Part shown: piece after piece, positions 1 to 9,764 of the stretch
Layout: every line of letters begins with the position of its first letter
Position numbering within the stretch: the first letter of the stretch is position 1
NCBI RefSeq assembly: GCF_003206155.1
Contig: NZ_PZJV01000008.1
Location: forward strand, 27,614-91,613
From: Salinicola halophilus
GTDB lineage: Bacteria; Pseudomonadota; Gammaproteobacteria; Pseudomonadales; Halomonadaceae
DNA: 64,000 bases
Direction: 5' to 3'
Notes under the pieces: generated by a model
Told to the model about the DNA's origin: nothing
The model's input: the letters and a program-made list of their open reading frames with translations, nothing else
Databases searched by the model: none
Position numbers and translations under genes: made by a program

Positions 1-81
1 ATCCGCAACGATCAAGTGCGCCGCTTCGCGACCGTCGAGCCGCCCGAAGTGGTGAGCGTCGAGACCATCACCGGCGATTGA
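1..81 (+). CDS. 3' end of an unidentified protein
   Basis: An open frame runs from the first base of the window to a TGA at 79-81 and encodes 26 C-terminal residues ending ETITGD. The codon choice is GC-rich like that of its neighbours, so this is probably the end of a gene lying upstream of tkt. In related bacteria this place is often taken by metK or a methyltransferase gene, but the visible residues do not match the MetK C-terminus as I know it. I do not recognise the family. Confidence 0.4.
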   Translation: MRNDQVRRFATVEPPEVVSVETITGD

Positions 82-260
82 GATCGACCCCGTACCGGCG
101 ACCGGAAAGCGGGCCTGTATCCGGCGCCGGACGGTGCTTATACTGACCGCAAGCTTGGCGTCCTGCCGATGTGCCAGCGGGTCACGCCAGCCGTGTCCGG
201 GTCGAGACTTCAAGGCGCCCGACACGGTCATCCATTCTGATTCAGGAGATCCGATAGCCA

Positions 261-2252
261 ATGCCATCTCGCCGTCAGTTAGCCAACGCCATTCGCGCGC
301 TCTCCATGGACGCGGTCCAGCAAGCCAACTCCGGCCATCCCGGCATGCCGATGGGCATGGCCGACATCGCCGAAGTGCTCTGGAACGACCATCTCAAGCA
401 CAACCCGGCCAATCCGGACTGGGAAGACCGCGACCGTTTCATTCTCTCCAACGGTCACGGCTCGATGCTGCACTACTCGCTGCTGCATCTGACCGGCTAC
501 GGCCTGGAACTCGAAGAGCTCAAGAACTTTCGCCAGGTCGGCTCCAAGACGCCCGGCCATCCCGAACACGGCCTGACGCCCGGCATCGAGACCACGACCG
601 GCCCGCTCGGTCAGGGTCTCGCCAACGGGGCCGGCATGGCGATCGCCGAACGCACGCTCGCCGCGCAGTTCAACCGCGACGGCCATGAGATCGTCGATCA
701 TCGCGTCTGGGTCTTCGCCGGTGACGGCTGCCTGATGGAAGGCGTCAGCCACGAAGCCAGCTCGCTGGCCGGGACGCTCGGGCTCGGCAACCTCACCGTC
801 TTCTACGACGACAACGGCATCTCCATCGATGGCGAAGTCGAAGGCTGGTTCACCGACGACACCGCTGGCCGCTTCGAAGCCTACGACTGGCACGTGGTGC
901 GCGACGTCGACGGCCACGATGCCGAGCAGATCAGCAAGGCGATCGAAGAGGCCAAGTCGATAACCGACAAGCCCTCGCTGATCATCTGCAAGACCGTCAT
1001 CGGCTTCGGGGCGCCCAACAAGGCGGGCAAGGAAGAGAGCCACGGTGCCGCCCTCGGCGAAGACGAAGTCGCCGCGGCGCGCAAGCAGCTCGGCTGGGAG
1101 TCGCCTGCGTTCGAGATCCCCGATGAGTACTACCAGGCGTGGGACGCCCGCGATCGCGGCCAGAAACTCGAGGCCGAGTACGACGCCAAGCTCGCGGCCT
1201 ACGAAAAGGCGTATCCGGAGCTCGCGAAAGAGCTTAAGCGTCGCTACAGCGGCAAGCTGCCGGAGAGCTTCGACGGCGATGCGCTGGTCAAGCGCGCCCA
1301 GGAGAAGTCCGAAAAGCTCGCCTCGCGCAAGGCATCGCTTGCCGTGCTCAACGAGCTCGGCCCGGACCTGCCGGAACTGTTCGGCGGCAGCGCCGATCTC
1401 GCGCCTTCGAACCTGACGCTCTGGAAAGGCGCCAAGGCGATCAACAAGGGCGACTTCGACGGCGACTACCTGCACTACGGCGTGCGCGAATTCGGCATGG
1501 GCGCCATCGCCAACGGTATCGCCACCCACGGCGGATTCATCCCCTATGACGCCACCTTCCTAGTGTTCATGGAGTACATGCACAACGCCGTACGCATGTC
1601 GTCGCTCTCTCACACGCGGATCATCCACGTCTATACCCACGACTCCATCGGCGTCGGCGAGGACGGCCCGACCCACCAGCCGATCGAGCAGCTCGCCGAT
1701 CTGCGCAACCTGCCGGGGCTGGCCACCTGGCGCCCCTGCGATGCTACCGAGACCGCGGCCTCCTGGGTCGAGGGTCTCGAGCGCGAGACCGGACCGACCG
1801 CGCTGATCTTCTCGCGTCAGGACCTGCCGGCCCAGCCGCGTGACCACGAGCAGGTGAAGAACATCCGCCGTGGCGGCTACATTCTGCGCGACTGTGACGG
1901 CCAGCCGGATCTGCTGCTGATCGGCACCGGCTCCGAGGTCGATCTGGCCATGCAGGCCGCCGAACAGCTGGAAGACAAGGGCCACAAGGTGCGCGTCGTC
2001 TCCATGCCCTGCACCACCAAGTTCGACGAACAGGACCAGGGCTATCGCGACTCCGTCCTGCCGAGCAGCGTACGAAAGCGTCTGGCGATCGAAGCCGCCA
2101 TTCCGTCGACCTGGTACAAGTACGTGGGTCTCGACGGCGACGTCATGGGCATGACCACCTACGGCGAGTCCGGCAAGGGGAGCGATCTGTTCAAGCACTT
2201 CGGTTTCACCGTCGACAACGTCGTCGCCCGCGCCGAGAAACTGCTGGGCTGA
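261..2252 (+). CDS. tkt: Transketolase
   Basis: Thiamine diphosphate-dependent transketolase (EC 2.2.1.1), which moves two-carbon units between ketose and aldose phosphates in the non-oxidative pentose phosphate pathway; cytosolic homodimer. At 663 aa it has the usual full length. Visible marks are the N-terminal SGHPGMPMG (His26), LSNGHGSML (His66), the ThDP-binding GDGCLMEG with GDG at 154-156 followed by the distal Asn in FYDDN, and the transketolase signature [16 protein letters not shown] near residues 460-475. The ATG at 261 follows an AGGAG about 13 nt upstream. A TATACT at 139-144 is a possible but weak -10 element. A strong terminator follows. Transketolase commonly neighbours epd-pgk-fba in gammaproteobacteria; here those genes lie 4.7-11.7 kb away. 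Confidence 0.97.
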   Translation: MPSRRQLANAIRALSMDAVQQANSGHPGMPMGMADIAEVLWNDHLKHNPANPDWEDRDRFILSNGHGSMLHYSLLHLTGYGLELEELKNFRQVGSKTPGHPEHGLTPGIETTTGPLGQGLANGAGMAIAERTLAAQFNRDGHEIVDHRVWVFAGDGCLMEGVSHEASSLAGTLGLGNLTVFYDDNGISIDGEVEGWFTDDTAGRFEAYDWHVVRDVDGHDAEQISKAIEEAKSITDKPSLIICKTVIGFGAPNKAGKEESHGAALGEDEVAAARKQLGWESPAFEIPDEYYQAWDARDRGQKLEAEYDAKLAAYEKAYPELAKELKRRYSGKLPESFDGDALVKRAQEKSEKLASRKASLAVLNELGPDLPELFGGSADLAPSNLTLWKGAKAINKGDFDGDYLHYGVREFGMGAIANGIATHGGFIPYDATFLVFMEYMHNAVRMSSLSHTRIIHVYTHDSIGVGEDGPTHQPIEQLADLRNLPGLATWRPCDATETAASWVEGLERETGPTALIFSRQDLPAQPRDHEQVKNIRRGGYILRDCDGQPDLLLIGTGSEVDLAMQAAEQLEDKGHKVRVVSMPCTTKFDEQDQGYRDSVLPSSVRKRLAIEAAIPSTWYKYVGLDGDVMGMTTYGESGKGSDLFKHFGFTVDNVVARAEKLLG

Positions 2253-2280
2253 TAGTTACCGCCCACGTCTCGCGATGAGA

Positions 2281-2308
2281 AACGCCCGGCCTCGTGCCGG
2301 GCGTTTTG
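2281..2308 (+). terminator. Rho-independent terminator of tkt
   Basis: Perfect 10-bp inverted repeat AACGCCCGGC / GCCGGGCGTT with a 5-nt CTCGT loop, running into TTTTG. It starts 28 bp after the tkt stop codon. Confidence 0.85.
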
Positions 2309-2431
2309 TATTCCGGGTCGTGCGTTTCACGTCACGCTTTGTTCTCCCGACGAATGCCGCGCCATCGTTCGGTTTCTCGCGGTCATCGATGCGTATAGAC
2401 TGAGCCCGCGCCGTCGATCTCGATCCGATGG

Positions 2432-2629
2432 CGCGTTCTCAGGGCGGGGTGAAAGTCCCCACCGGCGGTGATGACGCGACACGCTCGAGACGCCATCCGA
2501 GACGAACTCGGCAGGAAGTCAAAGAGATGAGCGTTCAAGCCCGCGAGCGCTCGAGGCACGATGTCTCGAGGTCAGCAGATTCGGTGAGACTCCGAAGCCG
2601 ACGGTTAGAGTCCGGATGAAAGAGAACGG
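2432..2629 (+). promoter_or_regulatory. FMN riboswitch (RFN element)
   Basis: The conserved RFN blocks are present in order: AGGGCGGGGTGAAAGTCCCC (2441-2460), ACCGGCGGTGAT (2461-2472), AGCCCGCGAGCG (about 2538-2549), GATTCGGTGAGACTCCG (2579-2595) and AGCCGACGGTTAGAGTCCGG (2596-2615), closing with ATGAAAGAGAACG. The segment from about 2490 to 2575 is the long variable hairpin. About 146 nt separate it from the ribH2 start. A stretch GCCCTGATTCTGGTT near 2727-2741 resembles the part of the E. coli ribB leader between the aptamer and the ribosome site. FMN binding is expected to lower expression of the downstream lumazine synthase. I see no clear poly-T terminator before the gene, so translational control is the likelier mode. 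Confidence 0.93.
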
Positions 2630-2775
2630 TTTTCTCAGCCAGCGACGACGCGACCCGTCGCCGAGTACTCTCGCAAGTCAGCGAGGCTCGACGACATCCT
2701 CTCTCGACCCGCCGAGCGGACCGAAGCCCTGATTCTGGTTCCCGTGACGACCGTCACCGACTCAAGGAAACGACC

Positions 2776-3273
2776 ATGAATCAGTCCACACCCCTCACGC
2801 TATCCACGTCGACGCGCAGCGCGCGTATCGCCTTCATCCGCGCCGACTGGCACGGCGATATCGTCGAGAACTGCCACGCGAGCTTTCTCGCCACTCTCGC
2901 CGAGAACGGCTTCCCTATCGATCAGGTGGAGACCTTCACCGTCCCCGGCGTGTTCGAGATTCCGCTGCAGGCCAAACTGCTGGCGAAGAGCGGGCGCTAC
3001 GGCGCCATCGTCGCGTCGGGGTTCGTCGTGGATGGCGGTATCTATCGTCACGATTTCGTCTCCACCGCAGTCATCGATGCACTGATGACGCTGCAGATGG
3101 AGCAGGAGGTGCCGGTCATCTCCGCGGTGCTGACACCGCACCACTTTCACGAGCACGAGGCGCACCTGCAGTTCTTCCGCGAGCACTTCGTGACCAAGGG
3201 GTGTGAGGCCGGCGAAGCGTGCCTGAAGACGCTGGACAATCTGGCCCAGGTGCGCAGGCTCACCGCCGACTGA
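2776..3273 (+). CDS. ribH2: 6,7-dimethyl-8-ribityllumazine synthase, type II (RibH2-like)
   Basis: Condenses the pyrimidine intermediate with dihydroxybutanone phosphate to give 6,7-dimethyl-8-ribityllumazine, the penultimate step of riboflavin synthesis (EC 2.5.1.78). Seen at 165 aa: the substrate-loop segment TVPGVFEIP (residues 55-63), ASGFVVDGGIYRHDFV with the active-site histidine region, and VISAVLTPHHFHEHE. The sequence differs from ordinary RibH (which has GxVIRG..HfeyV) and fits the RibH2 subgroup known from Brucella and some proteobacteria. An AAGGAAA lies just before the ATG. The gene stands alone behind an FMN riboswitch, which independently supports a riboflavin role. A housekeeping ribH may lie elsewhere; this copy would then be a flavin-responsive reserve. 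Confidence 0.9.
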   Translation: MNQSTPLTLSTSTRSARIAFIRADWHGDIVENCHASFLATLAENGFPIDQVETFTVPGVFEIPLQAKLLAKSGRYGAIVASGFVVDGGIYRHDFVSTAVIDALMTLQMEQEVPVISAVLTPHHFHEHEAHLQFFREHFVTKGCEAGEACLKTLDNLAQVRRLTAD

Positions 3274-3309
3274 GCGCCACCGCACCGGTCGTCGCACTCG
3301 GCACCTCGC

Positions 3310-3348
3310 AAAAAAGCCCCCGCCATCCTCGATGGCGGGGGCTTTCTC
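3310..3348. terminator. Bidirectional terminator between ribH2 and tctA
   Basis: Perfect 15-bp stem (3313-3327 with 3331-3345) around a 3-nt CTC loop, GC-rich core GCCCCCGCC. An A-run at 3310-3315 gives a T-run on the minus strand, and TTTCTCG follows on the plus strand, so it can end both the ribH2 transcript and the convergent tctCBA transcript. Confidence 0.85.
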
Positions 3349-3482
3349 GTTACCGGCACGTCGTCGCGAAGCGGTTTCGTCAACCAGACTTCTTTAGCGG
3401 CTGGGTCACGGCGACGGCGCCGACCGCCTGTGGACAGGATGAACCATGACGGTTCTCCCCTGCGATCGGCGCGACTGACCGA

Positions 3483-4985
3483 CTAGCTCTGCATGCTGGC
3501 ATGGCGACGATTGCGAATGTTGATATAGATCGCGAAGGCCAGCGACATGGCGATCAGCGCCCACAGCAGCATCGCGATCGGGCTCTTGGTGAAGAAGATC
3601 GAGTAGTTACCGTAGGACTCGAGACTCTTCACGAAGTAGATCTCTGCCGACTTGCCGAGGATGAAGCCGATGATCAGCGGCACCGTCTCCAGTCCGATCT
3701 TGTGGGCGATCCAGCCGAACACGCCGAAGAGCAGCAGCGTCCAGACGTCGAACATGATGCCGTAGTTGATCGCATACGCCCCCACCACACACATCATGAT
3801 GATCAGCGGATAGAGGATGTACTTGGGTACCTCGATCACCTTGGCGATGGGCTTGATCGCCAGATACATGATCGCGAACATCAGCAGGTTGGCCACCAGC
3901 AGGCCGATGATGATCAGATACCAGGTATCCATGTTGTTGCCGATGAACAACGGACCGACTTGAATGCCCTGGAGCGTGAACGCACCGATCAGAATCGCGG
4001 TGGTGGAGTCGCCCGGAATCCCCAGCGAGAGCAGCGGCACCAGCGCGCCGCCGGTCAGCGCATTGTTGGAGGACTCCGACGAAACGATACCCTGCGGCGC
4101 GCCCTTGCCCATCTGGGAAGAGTCCCGCGAGAAGTTCTTCTCCTGGCTGTACGCCAGCACCGATGCTGCGCTGCCGCCGACACCGGGCAGCATGCCCACA
4201 AAGGTGCCGATGCTCGACGAGCGCACCAGATTCAAGAACTGGCCCTTGAAGACGCTGAACGAGAACTTCTTGCCGTTTTTCAGCGAGATGCGCCCCTGGT
4301 TCGCTTCATCCTTGAAGCTCTTCTCCGCATCCAGCAGCACCGTGGTCAGACCGAAGATCCCGATCAGTACCGGCAGCAGCGAGAAGCCGTCGATCAGGTA
4401 GTACTCCATCCAGTCGAACATCAATCGCGTCTCGCCGTTACCGCCATCCATGATCGAGTAGGTACCGATCAGACTCAGCCAGACACCCAGCACGCCGCTG
4501 AAGATTCCCATCAGCAGATTGGAGCAGAGCGAGGCGATGACCGTCAGCGCCAGCAGGATGATCAGGAATTTCTCCACGTTGGAGAACTTGATCGCAAAGT
4601 CGGCGAGGATCGGCGCGAAGAAGAACAGCACGGCGGCACTGAAGAGACCGCCGAAGATCGAGGCGACGATCCCCGTCTTGAGCGCCCGCTCGCCTTCACC
4701 GCGCTGCGCCATGGGGTAGCCGTCGAACGTGGTGGTGATCGACGATGGCGTCCCGGGAATGTTGAGCAGCACTGCCGGCACCATACCGCCGGAGATCCCC
4801 CCGACGTAGAGCCCTAGCAGCAGCGCGACGCCGTTCTCGAGGCCAAAGGCGTAGGTCAACGGCAGACACACCGCCACCGCCATGGTGGCCGTCATGCCTG
4901 GAATCGCACCGAAGATAATGCCGACCAGCGTACCGGCGGCGATCAGGCCGAAAAACAGCGGCGTGAGATGAGACAGAATGTCCAT
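3483..4985 (-). CDS. tctA: Tripartite tricarboxylate transporter, large membrane subunit (TctA family)
   Basis: Integral membrane subunit of a tripartite tricarboxylate (TTT) transporter, a secondary carrier for carboxylates driven by an ion gradient. Its 500 aa match the family. The diagnostic early segment is clear: GAIPGMTATMAVAVCLPLTY (residues about 27-46), then GLYVGGISGGMVPAVLLNIPGTPSS and DGYPMAQRGEGERAL. Further conserved loops are GMLPGVGGSAAS and SLGIPGDSTTAILIGAF. About 11-12 hydrophobic segments are visible. It is the last gene of tctC-tctB-tctA on the minus strand, 18 bp after tctB. The substrate cannot be told from sequence; citrate, tartrate and aromatic acids are known for relatives. 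Confidence 0.93.
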   Translation of the reverse strand: MDILSHLTPLFFGLIAAGTLVGIIFGAIPGMTATMAVAVCLPLTYAFGLENGVALLLGLYVGGISGGMVPAVLLNIPGTPSSITTTFDGYPMAQRGEGERALKTGIVASIFGGLFSAAVLFFFAPILADFAIKFSNVEKFLIILLALTVIASLCSNLLMGIFSGVLGVWLSLIGTYSIMDGGNGETRLMFDWMEYYLIDGFSLLPVLIGIFGLTTVLLDAEKSFKDEANQGRISLKNGKKFSFSVFKGQFLNLVRSSSIGTFVGMLPGVGGSAASVLAYSQEKNFSRDSSQMGKGAPQGIVSSESSNNALTGGALVPLLSLGIPGDSTTAILIGAFTLQGIQVGPLFIGNNMDTWYLIIIGLLVANLLMFAIMYLAIKPIAKVIEVPKYILYPLIIMMCVVGAYAINYGIMFDVWTLLLFGVFGWIAHKIGLETVPLIIGFILGKSAEIYFVKSLESYGNYSIFFTKSPIAMLLWALIAMSLAFAIYINIRNRRHASMQS

Positions 4986-5003
4986 GGTGTACGTCTCCGA
5001 TGA

Positions 5004-5447
5004 TCAGGGCAACGTGATGCGAAACAGTTGCGCCAGCACGTACCATGCAAGCGTCGGCGCGATCAGCGCGTTCACCACGACGATCAGCAGCAGTCGTCGC
5101 GAGAAGTGATCGATGTAGAGCAGCGACAGGGCCAGCACGAAGACGATCGAGCAGATCAGAAAGCTGTAACCGGTGTTGGGAAAGACGTCGCTGAGCACAC
5201 CCATCATGTAGAAATAGATCGTCGTCAGAACGATCGTGCCGAAGAAGCGCTTGCGATCGAACTCGCCGCCCCGCCCCGCCAGCGCGCGGCCCGCCTGCTT
5301 GATACCGGGCGCGACGTGGCGATAGCGGGTGAGCAGGATCACGCCCAGCAGGATCACCAGGATCCAGGTCACGATCCGCGGGAAGAACAGATGCGACTGT
5401 CCGAAGTCGATGCTGACATCGAACAGAGATAACCAGTGGCTTTCCAT
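5004..5447 (-). CDS. tctB: Tripartite tricarboxylate transporter, small membrane subunit (TctB family)
   Basis: Small membrane subunit of the TTT transporter, 147 aa with four predicted transmembrane segments (around residues 21-42, 71-90, 96-113 and 120-143). TctB proteins are poorly conserved in sequence; the call rests on size, topology and its place between the binding protein gene and tctA. The ATG at 5447 has a GGAGACG a few bases upstream on the minus strand. Same operon as its neighbours. Confidence 0.85.
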   Translation of the reverse strand: MESHWLSLFDVSIDFGQSHLFFPRIVTWILVILLGVILLTRYRHVAPGIKQAGRALAGRGGEFDRKRFFGTIVLTTIYFYMMGVLSDVFPNTGYSFLICSIVFVLALSLLYIDHFSRRLLLIVVVNALIAPTLAWYVLAQLFRITLP

Positions 5448-5533
5448 GGAAAGCGTCTCCTACGTCGGCACCTCGCCGACAGCAGCAGGGGGAAGGAGGG
5501 GCGCCGACCGCGAGAGGGTCGGCGCCGGATGGA

Positions 5534-6586
5534 TCAACCCTGGAGGTTGCCGATGATGCCTTCGTACTCGTCGTTCTTCTGCTTGATCGACTCGACGGCC
5601 TCGGCAGAAGGCTTGAAGTCGGGCACGAAGAACGCGCGCTTGAGCTGCTCGTTCACTTCGTCCTCTTCGAAGACGTCGGCCAGGGCGTTGTCGATGCAGT
5701 CGACGGCGGCCTGATCCATGTCCTTGTTGTAGAGGAAGAAGAACTCCTTATCGAAAGTGAAGCTCTCGTCGGCGTCCGCGCTCATCGGGATGTCGACACC
5801 GGCGTACTGGAGGAGCTGCTCACGAGTGGTGTCGCCCATGCCCTCTTCGTTGGTCTGGGCAATGGTCTCTTCCGGCGAGGTGAGCCAAATGAAGCGCATC
5901 GACTTCTGATCGTCTTCGGGCAGGTTGGTGTACTGCTCGTTGGCCTGCACCGAGCCGTTGATCACGTCCACCGCACCGTCGAACAGCAGCTGGTTCTTGT
6001 CGGCCTGCGAGCCGGTATTGACCGCGACGATGTTGTCTTCCTGCCCCGGATGCTCGAGGCGAACTGCGTTCTTGAGCGCGGAGAAACCGAGTTCCGAAAC
6101 GCCGCCCGGCTGGATGGCGACACGCACGCGCTCGCCGTTGCCGGCGGCCTCGATGATGTCGTCCATCGTCTGGTAGTCCGACCCCTTGGGCACCAGATAG
6201 GCGTTACCCGGGTTGATGGCGAAGGTCGGGCCGACGGTGTAGTTCTCGAAGATGTCGGGATAGCCGTTCACGCCGTAGAGGTTGCCGAGGTAGCTGCCAT
6301 CGTGGAAGACCATGATGGTGTTGCCGCGACGATCGCGCTCGAGTGCGCGGAAGGCGCCCATGACGCCGACGGCATCGACCTTGGCGTTGATGTCGAGCTT
6401 GTCGGCGAGCTGGTCGACGACGATGCTCGACGCCTGATAGGTGTCGCCGCCGGTCGAGGTCGAACCGATGACGACTCGCAGGTTGCTCGGCAGCGGACAG
6501 TCGTCCTGCGCCTGGGCGGTCGCGGTCACGCCGAGAGCGGCGGTGGTCAGTGCAACGACGCAAGCCTTGCTGAAAATCGTGGTCAT
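5534..6586 (-). CDS. tctC: Periplasmic substrate-binding protein of the TTT transporter (TctC family)
   Basis: Captures the carboxylate in the periplasm and delivers it to TctAB. A Sec signal peptide MTTIFSKACVVALTTAALG ends at AQA/QDD. The mature part has family landmarks such as RVVIGSTSTGGDTYQAS near the start, RVRVAIQPGGVSELG and a long central region. The frame is open to 6628, but I place the start at the ATG at 6586: an AAGGAAG lies at 6594-6600 and the signal peptide starts there cleanly. That gives 350 aa, slightly longer than the usual 320-330. Some conserved Bug-family motifs are loosely kept, so it belongs to a divergent TctC branch. It is the first gene of the operon. Confidence 0.85.
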   Translation of the reverse strand: MTTIFSKACVVALTTAALGVTATAQAQDDCPLPSNLRVVIGSTSTGGDTYQASSIVVDQLADKLDINAKVDAVGVMGAFRALERDRRGNTIMVFHDGSYLGNLYGVNGYPDIFENYTVGPTFAINPGNAYLVPKGSDYQTMDDIIEAAGNGERVRVAIQPGGVSELGFSALKNAVRLEHPGQEDNIVAVNTGSQADKNQLLFDGAVDVINGSVQANEQYTNLPEDDQKSMRFIWLTSPEETIAQTNEEGMGDTTREQLLQYAGVDIPMSADADESFTFDKEFFFLYNKDMDQAAVDCIDNALADVFEEDEVNEQLKRAFFVPDFKPSAEAVESIKQKNDEYEGIIGNLQG

Positions 6587-6852
6587 GATACGTCTTCCTT
6601 CACCGTTGATTCGCTGCCGTGTGCGCAAGGCACATCGGCGCGAAGTGGAATGATAGCGTTATCATCAGTGTCGCTAGCGAAGGTAAAGAAGGCGACTTTG
6701 TCAGACAATTCAACTTAGGTCGGCAGACTAAAGTCTCATGACGAAAAACCACCGCACAGCAGTCGTCTAGCGGTAATACCGGGAAAGCCACGGCAGCGAT
6801 TTCTTGGCGAGCATTCACCAGCCCAACGGCGGTGAACGCCCGTCGTCCAGAC
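6587..6852. other. Upstream region of tctCBA, no gene
   Basis: About 330 bp separate the tctC start from the fbaB stop; the last part is the fbaB terminator. The segment 6645-6720 is AT-richer than its surroundings (tatcatcagtgtcgctagcg, then acaattcaacttagg) and is the likely promoter area of tctC. I found no operator that I can name and no gene. Confidence 0.5.
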
Positions 6853-6880
6853 AAAAAAAGAGCCCGCTGTCGCGGGCTCT
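6853..6880 (-). terminator. Terminator of fbaB
   Basis: Nine-bp stem AGAGCCCGC (6859-6867) / GCGGGCTCT (6872-6880), loop TGTC, followed on the minus strand by seven T (6853-6859). It lies 40 bp after the fbaB stop. Confidence 0.85.
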
Positions 6881-6920
6881 CGGATTGTGGTGGCGGTCGT
6901 GACCACCGTTTGCAAAACGA

Positions 6921-7973
<1,053 letters not shown>

Positions 7974-8480
7974 GATGCGGTTCCTCTCTTCTCAAGATGA
8001 CGAGTCCACGCGAGCCGACGTGCTCGCGCGAACCTCTTGGGTACGTTCTGGTGACGTCGTGCGCATCGCTTCGCAAAAGCCGTACGCTTTGTGCTGGCGT
8101 ACATTTCCGCCAAGCCGCGCGCCGATGGATGTCCAAGATTCGAGCCGCGTCACCGCGCAGTCTCGAAAAAGTCTAGCGAGGGCCGCCTTTGCCATCCGAC
8201 AAACGAGGTGGCCTCGGGCGTGCCCAAAAATTCGACGGAGGCCGGTGTCCGCTTCCACGCGGTGGAACGGGGCGCTGCCGACTCGCGCCGGCCGGTTCGA
8301 CGGCGCCGTCCAAGAATAAGCGACATTGCGTCGCAGTTCACCCACTGCACGCGCCGCGTTTACGTAATTGCGACACACCGGCGCGTCCGGCAAGACTGCC
8401 ACGAAACGCCGGGGCGATGCGGCTGAAAATCCTCAGTGAAAGGTGCCCATGGAGCGCCCCATCGTGATCGCGGTCGGTTT
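7974..8480. other. Intergenic region between fbaB and lrgA, no gene found
   Basis: About 540 bp lie between the divergent fbaB and lrgA starts. Several frames are open by chance in this GC-rich DNA, but none has a ribosome site with family-like content. Both promoters must be here. Apart from the extended -10 element near lrgA, I see no operator, repeat or stable hairpin that I can support. Confidence 0.5.
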
Positions 8481-8489
8481 TGCTAAGAT
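8481..8489 (+). promoter_or_regulatory. Possible extended -10 promoter of lrgAB
   Basis: TGCTAAGAT, preceded by GGTTT, matches an extended -10 element (TGnTANNNT). It would start a transcript near 8496, about 23 nt before the lrgA ATG at 8519. There is no clear -35 hexamer. Sequence match only. Confidence 0.35.
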
Positions 8490-8518
8490 ACACGGCTCGC
8501 CATTCCGAGGGTGGACTC

Positions 8519-8893
8519 ATGCAGGTGCTGCGCGGTTTTCTCTGGCTGCTGGCCGGGTTGTTGTTCGGTCAGAGCGTCGTGCCCTGGCTGCCTGTCGCGC
8601 TGCCGGCCGGCGTCGTCGGCATGTTGGCGCTCACGCTCGTCTTTGCGCTGCGCGGCGGTATCGATGCCGATGTCGCCGCCGTCAGCCAGCCGCTCATCGG
8701 CATGCTGGCTCTACTCATCATGCCGGGCGTGGTAGAGATCTTCTTCGTTGCCGGACGTTTCGCCGATCAGGCCGGTGCCATTCTCGTCGCCCTGCTCGTG
8801 GGGACGCTGGCGAGTGTCGCCTCGACCCTGTGGCTGCTCAAGCAATGCCTGCCCGCCGAACCGGCCGCGCGCGACGTCGAGGAAGCCACGTGA
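8519..8893 (+). CDS. lrgA: CidA/LrgA family holin-like membrane protein
   Basis: Small membrane protein of the CidA/LrgA family, linked to control of murein hydrolase export, cell lysis or, in newer work, pyruvate and glycolate movement. Its 124 aa contain four hydrophobic segments. Family marks are LPAGVVGMLALTLVF and GMLALLIMPGVVEIF. The reading frame is open to 8480, but the ATG at 8519 has GAGGGTGG at 8507-8514 with good spacing, so I start there. The stop overlaps the lrgB start by four bases, the normal arrangement for this two-gene operon. Confidence 0.88.
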   Translation: MQVLRGFLWLLAGLLFGQSVVPWLPVALPAGVVGMLALTLVFALRGGIDADVAAVSQPLIGMLALLIMPGVVEIFFVAGRFADQAGAILVALLVGTLASVASTLWLLKQCLPAEPAARDVEEAT

Positions 8894-9621
8894 CGCCGCC
8901 CCTCTTCGCCTCTCTGGCCAAGCTGCCGACGCTCTGGTTTCAAACCCCGATCGCCTCGATCGCGCTGACGCTGGCGGCCTACTTTCTCGGCGTGCGGGTG
9001 TTCAAGCTGCTGGGCCGCCCCAACTGGTGCCCGGCGATGCTGATCGCGGCGCTGTTCATCGCCGCGGTGATCGCCCTGCTGCCCGTGGGTATCGACGACT
9101 ACAAGACAGGAGCGGCCTGGCTGATGCTGCTGCTCGGCCCGGCGACGGTCGCGCTTGCGGTACCGCTCTATCAGCAGCTGGGCCAGATACGCGCGCTGTG
9201 GAAACCGATCGTGATGACCCTGCCGCTCTCGGCGACGCTCGCCGCCTGCTACGCGCTGGTGATCGCCTGGGCGATGGGCGCGCCTTTGAACGTGCTCGCG
9301 TCGCTGGCGCCGAAGTCGGTCACCTCGCCGATCGCGCTGAGCCTCACCGAGGAGCTCGGCGGCTCGACCGCGCTGCTGATGGGCTCGCTGATGCTCACCG
9401 GCCTCACCGCGATCTTCGCCGTCGAGTGGCTGTGTCGGCTGATGGCGATTCGCGATCATCGGCTGATCGGGTTGGCGCTGGGCATCAACGGCCACGCGCT
9501 GGGCACCGTGCGCGCTTTCGAGATCAGCCATCAGGCCGGCGCCTTTGCCTCGCTCGGCATGAGTCTCACCGGCGTATTCACTGCCATCGTGCTGCCGGTG
9601 GCGTGGCATCTGCTGTTCTAG
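8890..9621 (+). CDS. lrgB: LrgB/CidB family membrane protein
   Basis: Partner of the LrgA protein; 243 aa with about seven to eight hydrophobic segments. The LrgB signature is clear: APKSVTSPIALSLTEELGGS (about residues 145-164) and LGINGHALGTVRAFEISHQAGAF near the C-terminus. The start is the GTG at 8890 inside the lrgA stop (GTGA overlap), giving translational coupling. In plants and bacteria this family has been tied to glycolate/glycerate or pyruvate transport. The exact role here is not visible. Confidence 0.9.
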   Translation: MTPPLFASLAKLPTLWFQTPIASIALTLAAYFLGVRVFKLLGRPNWCPAMLIAALFIAAVIALLPVGIDDYKTGAAWLMLLLGPATVALAVPLYQQLGQIRALWKPIVMTLPLSATLAACYALVIAWAMGAPLNVLASLAPKSVTSPIALSLTEELGGSTALLMGSLMLTGLTAIFAVEWLCRLMAIRDHRLIGLALGINGHALGTVRAFEISHQAGAFASLGMSLTGVFTAIVLPVAWHLLF

Positions 9622-9764
9622 GCGTCCCACGACATCACGCACGCTCGCCGGGTCGCCATGAAGCGCCCGACGTCCCGACCTGCCTTCGCTGCCCGACCTC
9701 ATGCACTACGCTTGAGGTCATTCGCTCGACAATCCTGAGTTCCGATGGCTGGGAGGCCAACACC

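Noticed and set aside
3501..4817. 438-codon plus-strand frame inside tctA
   Set aside because: Antisense shadow, rich in Gln/Arg/His/Asp; tctA is unmistakable on the other strand.
6600..6854. 84-codon minus-strand frame upstream of tctC
   Set aside because: No ribosome site and the product lacks family features; it spans the likely promoter region.
8091..8426. Several overlapping frames of 60-140 codons between fbaB and lrgA
   Set aside because: All six frames are partly open because of high GC; none has start context or recognisable content.
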